Source: Hydrangea macrophylla
Taxonomy: Eukaryota; Streptophyta; Magnoliopsida; Cornales; Hydrangeaceae
Length of the DNA stretch: 64,000 nt
Reading direction: 5' to 3'
Assembly (NCBI GenBank): GCA_033977485.1
Contig: CM066987.1
Coordinates: forward strand, 49,727,033 to 49,791,032
A program made the translations under genes and the position numbers. Positions 1 to 11,063 of the stretch are shown here, piece by piece. The notes beneath the pieces were generated by a model, which saw only the letters and a list, made by a program, of their open reading frames with translations, was not told the origin of the DNA and ran no database searches. Position 1 is the stretch's first letter. The number at the start of each line of letters is the position of its first letter.

Positions 1-327
1 GAACCGAAGCAATCAATTTTGCTAGAGTGTGCACCGATTTCGGCCGACAACTTCGGTGCAAGGTGATACATCAACCATTGCAACAGGCTATCGGTTCAGT
101 CGACCTATGGGTTTGAGAAATTTTTTTCAACACATAAATATCAAAGAGTCTTAAATCTACAAATAATTGAAAAAGAAATTTACATTCAAAGTTCAAACAA
201 TAAGAAGTGGAATTCGAAAGTCAAACAGAGTGAATGGATTCCAAATGTTCAAAGATCTAAACATAAAACAACAAACATGGACTAAAATGTGTGTAACCAA
301 AGAGAGGAGAGAAGGGATTCGAAACAA

Positions 328-373
328 TGTGTGTATGTGTGTGTGTGTAAGAGAGAGAGAGAGGAGGGGGGGG

Positions 374-410
<37 letters not shown>
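328..410. repeat. Compound (TG)n-(GA)n-(G)n microsatellite
   Basis: Uninterrupted TG dinucleotides pass into GA, then a run of G, then about 20 GA units. All reading frames open across it are low-complexity artefacts. Confidence 0.95.
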
Positions 411-412
<2 letters not shown>

Positions 413-608
413 AGGAGGATTTCAAAACTATGATTATTACTTACATATTATGGTCGCGAACAAGAAGAGTTGCAGAATGAGAGAATTAGAGAACGATGAT
501 GGTGATGGTGACTGCCGATTGGTGAGGGTTCACGAACAAAAAGCTCAAGCCTCAAGCCATGGAGGATTTAGGGCACAACACAGTGTAAGGTTAGAAAAGT
601 GACAAACG

Positions 609-612
<4 letters not shown>

Positions 613-647
<35 letters not shown>
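613..647. repeat. (GA)n microsatellite
   Basis: About 17 perfect GA units, upstream of the host gene. Confidence 0.95.
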
Positions 648-650
<3 letters not shown>

Positions 651-1650
651 TGTCTTTGTAAAGTGTGTTATAACTAGGGTAGTGTATTGGGTTAGGTTAC
701 CTCAAAAGTCAAAAGTAGGGATAAGTCATAAAGTTGGTTTTGCTTTCTTTTTGAGAAGTGCAATACTACAGAGTGCAGACTGAAATTAAGGGATAAATGT
801 ATATTATATATATGTATATTATAAACGAAGTTCAAAGCTTCTGTAATATTCGGTCGGTGCGGTCGGCTCTTGAAAATTTTAAGGAAACACTGAGCGCTGA
901 ACTAAAATTCGGTATAGATTTTTAGCAAACTGACCACCAACTGTGGGATTTTAAAACCGGCCAAAGCCGTAGAGTTCGGTCGATATCGGTCGGTCGATTC
1001 GGCCAAACAATTTTTTTGATCAGCCCTAAAGGCTCTCTGAGAGCTTCAATTTTTACTCAAATCTTTTTTGAAAATTCTCATTTCATTCCAAAACATTTCA
1101 CACCCCTTTCTGGTTTGTAGATACACATACAAATCTCTCTCTCTCTCTCTCCGAGCACAAAAATAGGAGATCTGTACTCTTCCTCTCTCAGTTCTCTCAT
1201 CTCTCCACATAAAATATCTCTCTCTTTAAACAAACAACTACACAAATGAAGACGACGCCGGCGACCAAGACGAAGCCGTATGACCAAGACGAACCTGCAA
1301 CGATAGAGGCAGTGTCAATTGGAAGCAGATCTTCTCCTCCTCTGACTTCATCACTGTGTCTTCTCCTTCTGACTGGTGCACCTTATTTGCCAAATAGAGC
1401 CGTTGGAGATTTGGTATGATGAACACCATGGTTTCAAATTTGATATAGAATTTGGATAAAACTGAGTTTGGATATAGGATTGGAAGAGATTACTGAGGGT
1501 TTAAAATCAAATTTGAATTTGATATGATTTTGGTTATCAGATTGGAGATGGCCTAAGCCACATTCAAATGATTTTGCTGACATGGCAAGATAAGATTAAA
1601 TTTATTTTCCTTTGCTGTATTTATTACTTCTACAATCTTTTCAATTGGCC

Positions 1651-2031
1651 TAATTATAAAATACACCCTTGAAGTTTGGTATTTGTCTCAGTTCACTTAT
1701 TACAATTTCAATTGTGTTAATTTGGTCCTTGAAACTGTAAATAGAAGCAATTTAGTCCAAAATATCTAATTTTATGAGAAAAATTGACAGAATTTGCCCA
1801 CTAATGTGCACAATTACGTTAATAAAGCATGTGCGGAGATTGGTGACTTTTCATTTTTACCCTTAAAATGTGTGAAAGTGCATAACATATGGGTAAAATA
1901 ATTTTTCTTACAGAATTAGATATTTGGATCAAATTTTTTTTTATTTAAAACTTCAAATACCAAATTGACATAATTGAAATTATAAATAAAAAAATGAGAC
2001 ATGACCTAAACTTAGTGTATTACAATTATTA
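1651..2031. mobile_element. MITE / foldback element 1
   Basis: The two ends are long imperfect inverted repeats: the left begins TAATTATAAAATACACCCTT and the right, reverse-complemented, begins TAATAATTGTAATACACTAA. Similarity continues inward through the CAATTTCAATTGTGT region. It shares the interior style 'aatttggtcctt' with the elements at 7152-7537 and 11064-11446, so the three probably belong to related families. There is no coding capacity. The target-site duplication is not clear. Confidence 0.65.
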
Positions 2032-2291
2032 ATACAAGGCACACAACAAAATTCGTATTGAAATTACAATCGTAACAATTGATTTCGGTGAGACTTCGGG
2101 TATTATTGATTGTGCGTTGCACAACTCGTTTGTAATTAAGCCATCTATTTTTGCCTCTCTTGGTCTTGGTCCTTGGACAAGACGAGAGAAGAAGCAACGA
2201 GAGAAAGGCCAGTTTAAGGGTGAACCGTTCACAGATTCAGAAGCCACTCGATTTCGGGTAGGAGAGAGAAATCCATGGCAGAGTCCCTCAG

Positions 2292-2292
2292 G

Positions 2293-2324
<32 letters not shown>

Positions 2325-2326
2325 AC
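2292..2326 (+). repeat. (CT)n microsatellite at the start of a probable leader intron
   Basis: A CT-rich run directly follows a possible donor (CTCAG|GTCTCT at 2291/2292). A matching acceptor (ATCGCAG|GAGG) lies at 2430/2431, so the tract is probably the 5' part of an intron in the 5' leader of the gene at 2528-8379. Confidence 0.6.
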
Positions 2327-2430
2327 AATACATATACATATGTGTATATTATTGTTTGCAATTTGTTTATATATTGTGTGTATTTTGTAATCGGAGCTTT
2401 CTTTTTGTTATTGCTTCTTATGAATCGCAG

Positions 2431-2536
2431 GAGGACTTTGTGATCTTTCCTTCCTGAATTCGATGTTTCTGGTGGGAGCACTCTTACGTTTCGGATCTGT
2501 TACTGCTTGGATAATTCGTTTGGTCGTATGCATGGG
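2431..2536 (+). other. Probable first coding exon with 5' leader and overlapping uORF
   Basis: After a CGCAG acceptor at 2430 the exon runs to the GTAAAG donor at 2537. The main start codon is ATG at 2528-2530 and is followed by only two more codons (His, Gly) before the donor, giving phase 0 as the next exon needs. An upstream ATG at 2463 is in another frame. After splicing it reads past the main start and ends at a TGA in exon 2 near 5420, so it is an overlapping uORF of about 38 codons. A further upstream exon ending at 2291 is inferred from its donor only. Exon limits are inferred from splice consensus; no transcript was available. Confidence 0.55.
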
Positions 2537-2558
2537 GTAAAGTACTCCTATTTCTTCC

Positions 2559-2607
<49 letters not shown>

Positions 2608-5600
2608 ATGATCTGATTAAATTTAAAGAATGAGGATCTGTTGTGGTTTGGTCAAGTTTGCAGATTTTTTTTTTAAATTACAATAGAATCAATTCAAAAT
2701 ATTAATCTCAAAATATCTGTGTTGGTTTGTAGATTGCCTACTACCTCCGGATGATATTGACTCGGCCTTCTCTGTAGTAGTGTAGTTGCTTGAGAAAATT
2801 GAAGAGGGGTAACGATAATGGGAGTTTTGAATATTATGCTGTACTGTGTTCTTTGAGCATTCATTTTGTGTATAAAAAAAAAAACCTTACTGCCTTCTGA
2901 AGTTGAAAATGTGAAAAAAGAAAGAAAGAAAAAAAAGCCCCCTTCATGAAGTAGCTGATTGAGGCTTAGTTAGTTTTAGTGTGGTTGGATTTGGTGGGGG
3001 GTTGTGCGTTCTATTTGTTGATATAAGTGGGGATTAAGATCATGTTTGAGATAGGTTTTTTGGGGTAACAGTAACTTCTAAAAACCTTAGAAAGCTGTTT
3101 TAGGCATGTTTTTTTTAGCATGTTTAGAAAGCTGTGACTGTTTGGATTGGCTTTTCACAGCTATTTAAAAATCTACTTCCTCTTTAAAGAATACAATATA
3201 GTCTTTTAAAATTGGAGCTTTTTAAAAATCTATTTTTTTTTTCCCAATAACTAGTTTTTTAAAAAAATTTTTACAAGCTAACCCAAATGGGATCGAAATG
3301 GGTTGTTTCTCTTCTGGATTTGAGATTATTTGTTTGTGGTCAACACAAATTTGATGAAAATTTTTCGAATGATCTTGAAGTCTCTTTTCAGCTTGAAAAA
3401 CACTACTATTTTCTTTTTCTATTTTTCCTCACTAAAGAAGCATGGTTCTAGTTTTTGGAATTTAGTATGTATTGGGTCCTTTCTGGACATTCATCACAGA
3501 CTATTTAGCGGTAGAAGTTCACAATTTGTCTCCACCCCTAACAGAAGCCTAAGTGCTCTTCATATAGCCCCATCTTAAAAGACTTGTTGGGAGATCAAGT
3601 GAACTTCCAGCATTTACCATATAACTGTGTATAATAAATTATGGTGATGCACATTTTGACATACTTCGACATGATTCAATCTCAGAAACTTGTAATTTTT
3701 GGTATCGATGTTGTAATTTCAAGCTTTGATGAGTTAAATTTGCTTACCTAGGAATTTAATTTTAAGTCAAATGAAGGTTAATATCTTTGACTTTGCTTGT
3801 GTTATTGATGTTTTTGAGAAAAATAATTGTAACATTTGTCTTAAAAATGTTTTCACTGAGCAAGAAAGTAGTTTCATGATGTCATTCTTATGTACTAATA
3901 AATTCCAGGACTTGCATCAAAAGCTGAATAGCGGACAACTGAAAAATGTACGACTTTTTATAGTACTAGGAGAAAATTTGACGTACAAGTAACCAAAGTT
4001 CAATGTAAATAGACACCTCAAATAACAACATAATTCTAGCAAGACGATTGAATTCAATAAATCTAATGGAAGAGCTCTGCTTGACACAGGTTTTATGCTT
4101 AAGTTGTCTTGGTACTTCAGCAATTTAGAAGTTTGTCTGTCAGATCCTAAATCTTCTGACCATATATTTATGGCTCTTTTTTTATATATTATTATTATTT
4201 CCTTTTATGTACAGATATCATAGAATTTTGCCATTCCATTTCTTCTGCACACATTCTCTTCATGAGTAAAAATCTTTGGGGACCAAGTAATTCAATTTGG
4301 GACATGTCAACTCTAATTCTTGGTTCCGTATTCGAGTATAAAAGGGCAAAATGTAACTATGAAGTTGGAATTGAATATTAAAAGTGAGTGTGCGGCGTGC
4401 GTAGATAGCACTTTACCTTGTGGAGGAGGAGATCGGTGTTGTTAGTTGTTACCATGCATACCTGTCAGTCTGTCACTTTTTTTAGCTACTTTTGCTGCCC
4501 TTTTCTGTTCTGTCTGAGACTCTGAGTAACTTGGGCTGTTTGAATTTCAGATTTGTATGGTTCCCACCTAAATATTGAATTTTCTTTATGTAAGTTAATA
4601 TGTATCCTATGCCTTTACTAAGAAACAATAGGTAGGATAATCACCTGAGAAGCAATTGACTGCCTGTTTTATTTCAGGATTTATGTTTAGTGATCAATCG
4701 TTGCATATTAAATATATCTTATTCTAGTTTTCATGTACTAGGACTTATCTTCAATAATATGCGACTTACTTCTGAATGTTCTTTGCAAGTCCATCCTTGC
4801 CAAAGAAACAGATGAAAGATTTATTTGATTCTAGTCAAATGTGTGCGCGCGTGTGTGTGTTTTATTTTTTGTGCCTTTTGAATTTGCGCTCACAATATTT
4901 TTCTCCTCTCTCTCTGGTTGCGCAACCTTTAGATGTTTCTGTTCAACAGATTCTTTTCCTTCTTGCTGCTACTCCATCCCTCCCTGCCCTGATTCCTTCC
5001 CACCTGTTAGACATTCTTGCTTGCTGCCCTTTCAAATATAGAAATAATAGAACTAGCTAACTACCATTCCTTCTTTACTTTTAATTTTTTTGTCCTTAGG
5101 AGTCATTTTTTTTTGTCCTTTGGAGTCATTTTTTTGGGACTCACATGCGAATCATTGAATGGTTTCGAGTTTTCAGCATGTTTGTATAACCAAACAAATC
5201 CATCTCTCTCTCTCTCTCTCATGCTTATCATTTTTACTTACGAGGGAGAGTTAAGGATAGGTGGGTTGCTTGAAATGTCTAAATTCTGTATGAACTGAAT
5301 GTATGCCTCTGTGTGTGTGTGTGTGTTTTTTTTTTACTCTATGTGAAATGTGATCTCTTACAGAACCTGATATTTGTAACAGAGCAGTGGCTGTCTGGGA
5401 GGTCATACTAAGCCCAAATTGACTACGGCAATTGACGGGCCATTGAAAGGACAAAGGCTTCAAGGTCCGACAGTCTCAAAACGTAGCATATCAGAAGATT
5501 TTTGGACCACTAGCACTTGTGATATCGAAAACAGTGCAATTATGTCACGGGGAAGCATCTCGTCAATCAGCGCATCAAACCAGGCTATCGATCCTCATGG

Positions 5601-8379
5601 AAATAGCAGTGGGAACACACCTTCTGAATATGTTAATCATGGCAAGTTCACATTGCGCCTTGGATTTACTGACCTTATGCGTGTATAATGTCCATGTATA
5701 TGACTGGATGTGCACATCATAGCGGAAGGTGGTGAGTGGTGACCCACTTTTGGTTGGAGGGATCTCAATGGGAACCCATCTAGACTATTAAGATTATTAG
5801 GTCCTCTTGGATTGGTTACGGATTTTGCATTTAGGGAGAAGCGGAAGCTCTAACTAAGGGCCCGATGGAAATTAAGAAGATTCCATTAAAACCTTGACGC
5901 AAGACACGTCAAGAAATCGAAATATTGAGGATTTGATAATGAACAATGAAGAAAAATAAGAAGAATAGATAGAAATCTTGGAGTCCACCAAGAAAAGAGA
6001 AAAAACTTTTGGAATCCACCAAGATCTTTTGGAGTCCACCAAGACCGTAGGCTCTCAAAGAGAAAACTCAATTTTTATGCATCATCATAAACTCTTTCAT
6101 ACAATAACTTGACACCCTATTTATAGTGCATAAGATACCGAAAGCTTCCAAAAAGATAAAATTTCCTAAGGATAATTATTACCTAAATCAAAACTACCTA
6201 AGATAATATCCTAAAAGATACCTAAATCAAAACTACCTAAGATAAGATCAGATATTTATTCCTAATTGATATTTATTCTTAAAATGAAAACTTTCTAAAC
6301 CTAAATAAACAATTAAAATACAAAATCCTCCCGGATCAAATACAATTATTATGAAAATCTCCTTTTGATCCATATCAAACCCCTAATCAGCTTCCCGTAT
6401 CACGTTTGTGTTGAAGAACTTCTAGTCCTGCTTCAGCCAAAATGTGTTTTGGGACTCTAAAGTGCAGTTTAAATTAATCCATACAAGCTAATATATGTGT
6501 TTTTTTGCGTCCCATAAGCACACTTGGAGCCCAAACGCCAAGACATGCATTTGGGGAGTGCTTCCAAACAGGCCCGAGAGTACAATCTAATTGAATTCAT
6601 TTGTTCTTTTTCACTTCATTGTTAAGTGTTTGACTGCAATTTTGTCTACCATACGGTCCTCATTAGTTGCTATAAAATTCCTTCACAGTCTTGTCAGTTT
6701 TGTGTCCCTTTCCTGTAATCTGTGTCATTTTTCCTTGTATTTGTGTCTGATCTTGAATATCTTCATTGTAGGTCTTCTTCTATGGAACCAATCTAGGCAG
6801 CAGTGGCTAGGAAATAAAAGGTCTGATAATCGGGCACAACAGCTTCGTGAACCTAAATTAAGGTAAATTTGTGGGTTTGAATTAGTCAACATTAGCAGGA
6901 TGTGTTGACTGTTGTGAGCAAATGAAAAATTAATCATCTTATCACCTGTTCAAGTTAATGAAAATTTAAGCCTTTTTTTTTTTTGTCTAATTTGGAGGAA
7001 TCTCTAGACTGGGTTTGGTTGGGGACCATGAGAAAAATGTGATGATAATATGTCTGGAATGAAGTTGTCTTACATTGTGTAACGCTTTTGTTTGTGCACT
7101 AGGAATTCTGTGTTCAAGGCTCAATTTGCCGGAATGTTCATATATTATTATTGGGTAAATTACACTTTACACCCCTGTTTGGGTGTGATGTCACTTCGGT
7201 CCTTCAAGTTTCAATTTTGTCACTTTGGTCCTTACTGTTTTAGTTTAGGTTCAATTTAGTCCATTCATGAAAATTTCTTACAAATTTTGACAAAAATAGG
7301 TCATGTGATGCACATATGAGGTATCATTAGGGGCATAATGGTAAATTTGCTTAAAGAAATTACACTTTACACACCTACATTGAACCTAAATTAGTCAAAA
7401 TTTGTAAGAAAATTTGATGAATGGACTAATATGGAACCTAAACTAAAACTGTAAGGGCCGAAGTGACAAAATTGGAATTACAGAGACCAAAGCGAAATCA
7501 CACCCAAACTACAAGGGTGCAAAATTTAATTTACCCATTATTATTATTTTTTATTTTTTCTTTATTTCCTTGATCTTTTTCCAAATTTTCTTTTTGGTTT
7601 AATATTCGGTACTTTGGGGATGTCTTTTAGATATCTTATTACTCGTAGATTTGAAAACATCTTTGTGATATGTACTATATTTTTTTTCCTGAAATACATA
7701 TTACTGATTTACAAATTACAAGTCATGAATATGTTTCTTGTATTATGTCGGCACTCACTCACTCTCGCTGTGGTAAAATAATATTGTGGCTTTGCAGTTG
7801 GAATGCAACATACGACAGTTTGCTAGGGAGCAACAAGCGATTCCCCCAGCGTATACCTCTCTCTGTAAGTCCCTCCACTTTTGAGATGGTTTAACGAATC
7901 TGATGCAATTGTTTGTGACATGCTTACATCCACAAAATTTCTCTCTACACCCACTTGTACAACACTTTATGTGGGTGTAGAGAAATTGGGCGGGTGTTTT
8001 TTGCGGCTCTCTTTAGGGCCCTACTGAAAACGTGTTTGTTAAATCGTTTTTGCTTTTCTTTCTCTGTGTTTTTTTTTTTGTTTAATAAACGAGAACCAAC
8101 AAGGTATTTTGTACCTGTTTCCGTTTTTCTAATCGACAACGAAATTGGGCCAGAAAACAAAAACAAAAAAGGAGTAATTTTCAGTTTCAGTTTCGTTTTT
8201 ATAAGAAATCAAAACTATTTTCTGCCCGCAGAATTTAGAAAACTGAAAATGTTACCATACGGGGCCCTTAATGAACTGGGTATAATTTTTCGTAACAATC
8301 TCCTCCTACATTTCCAAATTAACAGGAAATGGTAGACTTTCTTGTGGACATTTGGGAGCAAGAAGGGATGTATGATTGA
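2528..8379 (+). CDS. Gag1-like clamp (DUF4050) family protein, five exons
   Basis: The coding exons I infer are 2528-2536, 5383-5641, 6772-6862, 7798-7864 and 8326-8379 (stop TGA 8377-8379). They total 480 nt, or 159 residues, with all phases consistent. The product matches what I know of the short plant Gag1-like clamp family (Pfam clamp_Gag1-like, former DUF4050). It has an N-terminal SSGCLGG-TKP segment, SEDFWTTSTCD near residues 40-50, SISSISASNQ, then VNHGLLLWNQSRQQWLGNKR across the exon 2/3 junction. The C-terminal part is WNATYDSLLGSNKRFP and, at the very end, EMVDFLVDIWEQEGMYD. The start in exon 1 is chosen because an in-frame TAA at 5377-5379 lies just upstream of exon 2 and because MHG joins in phase. 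There is no signal peptide or membrane segment; a soluble protein is likely. The biochemical role in plants is not established, and I do not infer one. Introns carry several MITEs but the exons show no disruption, so the gene looks intact. Exon 1 is the least certain part. Confidence 0.88.
2537..5382 (+). other. First coding intron, 2.85 kb
   Basis: It begins GTAAAG and ends GTAACAG. Apart from microsatellites (2559-2601, 5204-5220, (TG)n near 5311) I see no embedded gene. Short open frames inside it have no recognisable product. The acceptor choice at 5381-5382 rather than CAG at 5361-5363 is forced by an in-frame TAA at 5377-5379. Confidence 0.7.
2559..2601. repeat. (TA)n(TG)n microsatellite in intron 1
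   Basis: About 8 TA units followed by about 13 TG units, 20 bases downstream of the exon 1 donor. Confidence 0.95.
5642..6771 (+). other. GC-AG intron (intron 2 of the Gag1-like clamp gene)
   Basis: The conserved protein text runs VNH-G|G-LLLWNQ across this junction, which requires the exon to end CATG at 5641 and resume GTCTTCTTC at 6772. The intron therefore starts GCAAGT, the usual consensus of U2-type GC-AG introns, and ends TTGTAG. The nearby GT at 5646 would shift the frame and lose the conserved LLLWNQ segment. Confidence 0.85.
5850..6560 (-). other. Possible LTR-like insertion fragment inside intron 2
   Basis: An AT-rich block contains three near-copies of a CTTGG-N-TCCACCAAG motif (5977-5992, 6006-6023, 6026-6043). 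On the minus strand it has a TATA-like CTATAAATAGGG around 6106-6127. The combination looks like promoter-containing LTR sequence in antisense orientation to the gene. I could not find clean TG/CA ends with a matching duplication, so the boundaries are approximate and the identity is tentative. Confidence 0.35.
7152..7537. mobile_element. MITE in intron 3
   Basis: Terminal inverted repeats read TGGGTAAATTACACTTTACA at the left and, reverse-complemented at the right, TGGGTAAATTAAATTTTGCA. The similarity runs inward for over 100 bases (TTTGTCACTTTGGTCC and its complement). It is flanked by TTATTAT on both sides, a plausible but AT-rich duplication. It is non-coding and lies wholly within the intron 6863-7797. 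Confidence 0.8.
7943..7982. repeat. Perfect 12-bp inverted repeat in intron 4
   Basis: CTCTACACCCAC at 7943-7954 is exactly complementary to GTGGGTGTAGAG at 7971-7982, leaving a 16-nt loop. It lies in the last intron of the Gag1-like clamp gene, 78 bases after the donor. It may be the end of a small foldback element. Confidence 0.75.
8016..8268. mobile_element. hAT-like MITE in intron 4
   Basis: The ends are inverted repeats of the type AGGGCCC...GAAAACG / reverse complement AGGGCCCCGTATGGTAAC. This GGGCCC-GT-TGGTAAC terminus is typical of a common plant hAT-derived MITE group. The interior is T-rich without coding capacity. I did not find a clean 8-bp duplication, so the exact ends are approximate. 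It ends about 60 bases before the last exon. Confidence 0.5.
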
Positions 8380-8640
8380 GAAACAGGGGAGGGATTTTGG
8401 GATGGTTGGTTTGATATTTGAACCCACCTTACATGTTACAGATTTCAAAATTGTTTCCATAACTGGAAGGCAATTCCTCAAAGTACAGTTTGTATTCAAA
8501 ATTTGCTGACTGTAACAAAATTATCACGTGCCCGTGCTGATCCTTTTACTCCATAGTTCTCTTAGACATCTGGAAAATATGTTATTCGAGAAGTGTACTA
8601 CTATGTAAGAGAGTGGAAGTATGGGGATCTAATGTAATTT
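8380..8640 (+). other. Probable 3' UTR of the Gag1-like clamp gene
   Basis: Sequence after the TGA stop has no MITE ends or coding signal. A possible polyadenylation context (AATGTAATTTTATA) lies near 8631. The end point is a guess from base composition. Confidence 0.35.
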
Positions 8641-8812
8641 TATACACACATATGCATGTTAAATGAATGATTGGAGAGAGCCAGATAGGGATGACCCCTT
8701 GAACCATGGTGTAGGTTGGAGATTGGAGAATTAATGTGGTTCCAGGGCAGTGGGCTGCTAAACGGGTTGGTCGGCTCGGTTTTGAGGCAAACCATCGACC
8801 TAAACAAAGACT

Positions 8813-8846
8813 CGGTTTTATTGAACAATGACGTTCAATAAAACCG
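8813..8846. repeat. Palindrome with 14-bp arms
   Basis: CGGTTTTATTGAAC and its exact reverse complement are separated by six bases (AATGAC). Confidence 0.9.
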
Positions 8847-8980
8847 TCAGGTGACTGTGGTGGTTGGTTTTCCTCGTTTGTGGTTTGGCTTTCGGTTGGG
8901 CCGGTTGACAGAGGAGGGAGATTGGGTGAGAGTCCTAAATCTATACAAGCCCTAATTCCATTACACCTTAGGGGGAGAGA

Positions 8981-9028
<48 letters not shown>
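8981..9028. repeat. (TC)n(TG)n microsatellite
   Basis: About nine TC units pass directly into about fourteen TG units. Confidence 0.95.
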
Positions 9029-9029
<1 letters not shown>

Positions 9030-10171
9030 AAAAATTAGTAGATATTACAACTTGCATAAAAACCAAAGTTTGCAACAACCAAAAGACGAGATACAATGGG
9101 AGAGAGAGGTATATTGAGGTTTGGGGCTGCAGGCCTTTTTTTTTTTCTTTCTTTCTTTTTTTTTTTTTTTTAAAGAATTCTTGCTCTAAGTTTGAAACTT
9201 TGAATGGAAAGGTCTGAATTTTCTGAGCGAATGAATGAATGGGATTTTATGTGATATTTTCAGTGCATGTTTATTCCATAAAACTACAATACATCATTTA
9301 AAGAAAAACTATACATCATTTAAGAAAAAACCACGGTCGGTTTGTTTTCGCGGTTCTCTCTTTGTGCGAACTATTGGCCGACCGTGAAACTGGTCATTTC
9401 TTCACCTGTAAACCGCCAACCAAAATAAAGTTGATCGTGATGTGTCGGTCGGTTCGACTTGGGTTGTATTATTGGTTCCGGCTGGTTTTTGCCCACCCCT
9501 CTTCAAACATATCTTTTTTTTTTTTTTTTTTTCCCCTTCTGAAAACCCTCTTCAATCATATCCTTGTAGGCAGTACAAGGAAACGGGGCAGAAACGTGCT
9601 AATTTTAGTCTTGGTTTAAAGCTCTGCTGTAATCTCAGAAAACCCATCTGGAAAGAAAAAAAGGGGGAAAAAATGCGTCAACTATTGCCCTTGACCTTTG
9701 TAAAATGTGTAACAATATCCTATATGGATTTTTTCACCAATTTTAATAGATGTCTCTTGACAGTAGCTAGGGATTCTGCTTGGTAATGTTAAGAAGTTTC
9801 ATAGAAAATATGGTGGAATAAGAAAAACAATGTTAAGACTCCGTTATAGTAGTTAGTTGTTTTCACTTGTTTGTTGTTAACATTCCTATATGGAAATTTG
9901 TTAAAAAGCTGGAATCATAACAAAATCAGTTTGAATTAAGAAACAAATCACAGACGCTTTCTCTTGTATTGTTATTTTCGGCAAGCTTAAAATCGGAGCT
10001 AGAAAGTTGGCAAAAAGTAAGGAACAAATATTAATTCCCCGAAAAAAGTAACAAATATTAATTAAATAATAGGAAAATTAACGGGAAAAAAATTAATTTT
10101 AGTTCAACCTTTTGCTTCAACCTATTGATTAATTAATATTTCAACTTTGCAGTCATTTTCTGTTTAATATT

Positions 10172-10327
10172 ACTGGGTATACACATTTTTTGACACTCTT
10201 ATATTTTAAATACATGTATCTTGTATTGTTTGAATTTTTCACACTTTGTTGTGCATTACTCACACAATACAGAGTACATGTATTTAAAATTGTGTCAAAA
10301 AGTATGTAGAAAAATGTGGGTGTAGTA
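10172..10327. mobile_element. MITE with long terminal inverted repeats
   Basis: The left half (TACACATTTTTTGACAC...TTAAATACATGTA) is the approximate reverse complement of the right half (TACATGTATTTAAAA...GTGTCAAAAAGTATGT), with an interior of only a few dozen bases. Non-coding. Confidence 0.65.
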
Positions 10328-10749
10328 GTGCTCTTTCCTGTTTCCCAAATATGAAAATTACTAGGGGAAATTAAGTAACAAATATTGATTTTGGAAGGAC
10401 TAGGGAACAGGGATTAATTGAGAATAGAAACAGGGATTGGATAGTTGGGTCAAGCAAGGTTGGACTCAAATCCCCAATTTGAACCAGTGCCATTTCAGCC
10501 TAAAAGCCTTCTTGAGAAAGCCCTTATGGCCAATGCAAATCAAAAGATGGGCTGAGATAATCTAAGTTGGGTAGTTCTATTGACCTAACTCATTGACAAC
10601 TGTGATTTAGCAGGAAGCTTGTGGAGAAGCCAAAATATGTGGGCTTTGGCGATTGTACATTTTATGGTTTTTAAAAGGAAAACTGAAATGATATTGGGCA
10701 CGTTACGTAAACGTCAGTTTTTAGGTTTTGTTTTCAATATTTTGGATGG

Positions 10750-10917
10750 GAGCACTTTTTGTTCACCAAAAATTGGTTCACCGTTATTCACCCGTGCCTT
10801 CATTGAAATTGATTCACCGTTATTCATTCTCATTTTGCCCTTATATTAGACATATGTCAGACAGTAAAAGTATGGATGAGTAATGGTTAACCAAATTTGG
10901 GTGAACAAAAGGGATCT
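10750..10917. mobile_element. MITE with GTTCACC termini
   Basis: GAGCACTTTTTGTTCACC at the left pairs with GGGTGAACAAAAGGGATCTC at the right, and AATTGGTTCACC pairs with GGTTAACCAAATT further in. No coding capacity; the duplication is unclear. Confidence 0.6.
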
Positions 10918-11063
10918 CTATTTTGAATTTGAATACGAAAATTGGAAACATGATTTGATTGGTATCTTTTACTACTTTTTTTAAAACAACAAAATTGGGG
11001 CAAAAAACATAAACAAGAGCCTCTGGATTTCAAATTTTTTTAAAACAAAATAAAAACCAAAAG

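Larger units (their letters stand above)
1..1650. other. Intergenic DNA with microsatellites and CGGTCGG-rich repeat remnants
   Basis: I see no convincing gene here; the short open frames read through simple repeats. A compound (TG)n/(GA)n/(G)n tract lies at about 328-410, a (GA)n tract at 613-647 and a (CT)n tract near 1136-1151. Sequences rich in CGGTCGG/TTCGGTC occur at 1-115 and 848-1010 and resemble those at 8750-9500, so they are probably remnants of one dispersed repeat family. Confidence 0.6.
8641..10170. other. Intergenic region with CGGTT-rich repeats, palindrome and microsatellite
   Basis: No gene is recognised. A 14-bp perfect palindrome (arms 8813-8826 and 8833-8846, CGGTTTTATTGAAC) lies within CGGTT-rich sequence. 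A (TC)n(TG)n tract covers about 8981-9028, and poly-T runs occur near 9137-9171 and 9513-9532. The segments 8750-8905 and 9330-9490 share GGTCGGTT-type sequence with each other and with 848-1010, so this may be one decayed insertion. Confidence 0.5.

Noticed and set aside
167..480. Two overlapping open frames with Arg-Glu repeats
   Set aside because: Low-complexity translation of (GA)n and (TG)n tracts; no conserved content.
5419..5688. Independent small gene starting at ATG 5419
   Set aside because: That ATG is out of the conserved frame of the upstream GCLGG segment only by assumption; the frame is continuous with exon 2 and downstream exons complete the family, so it is an internal part of the Gag1-like clamp gene.
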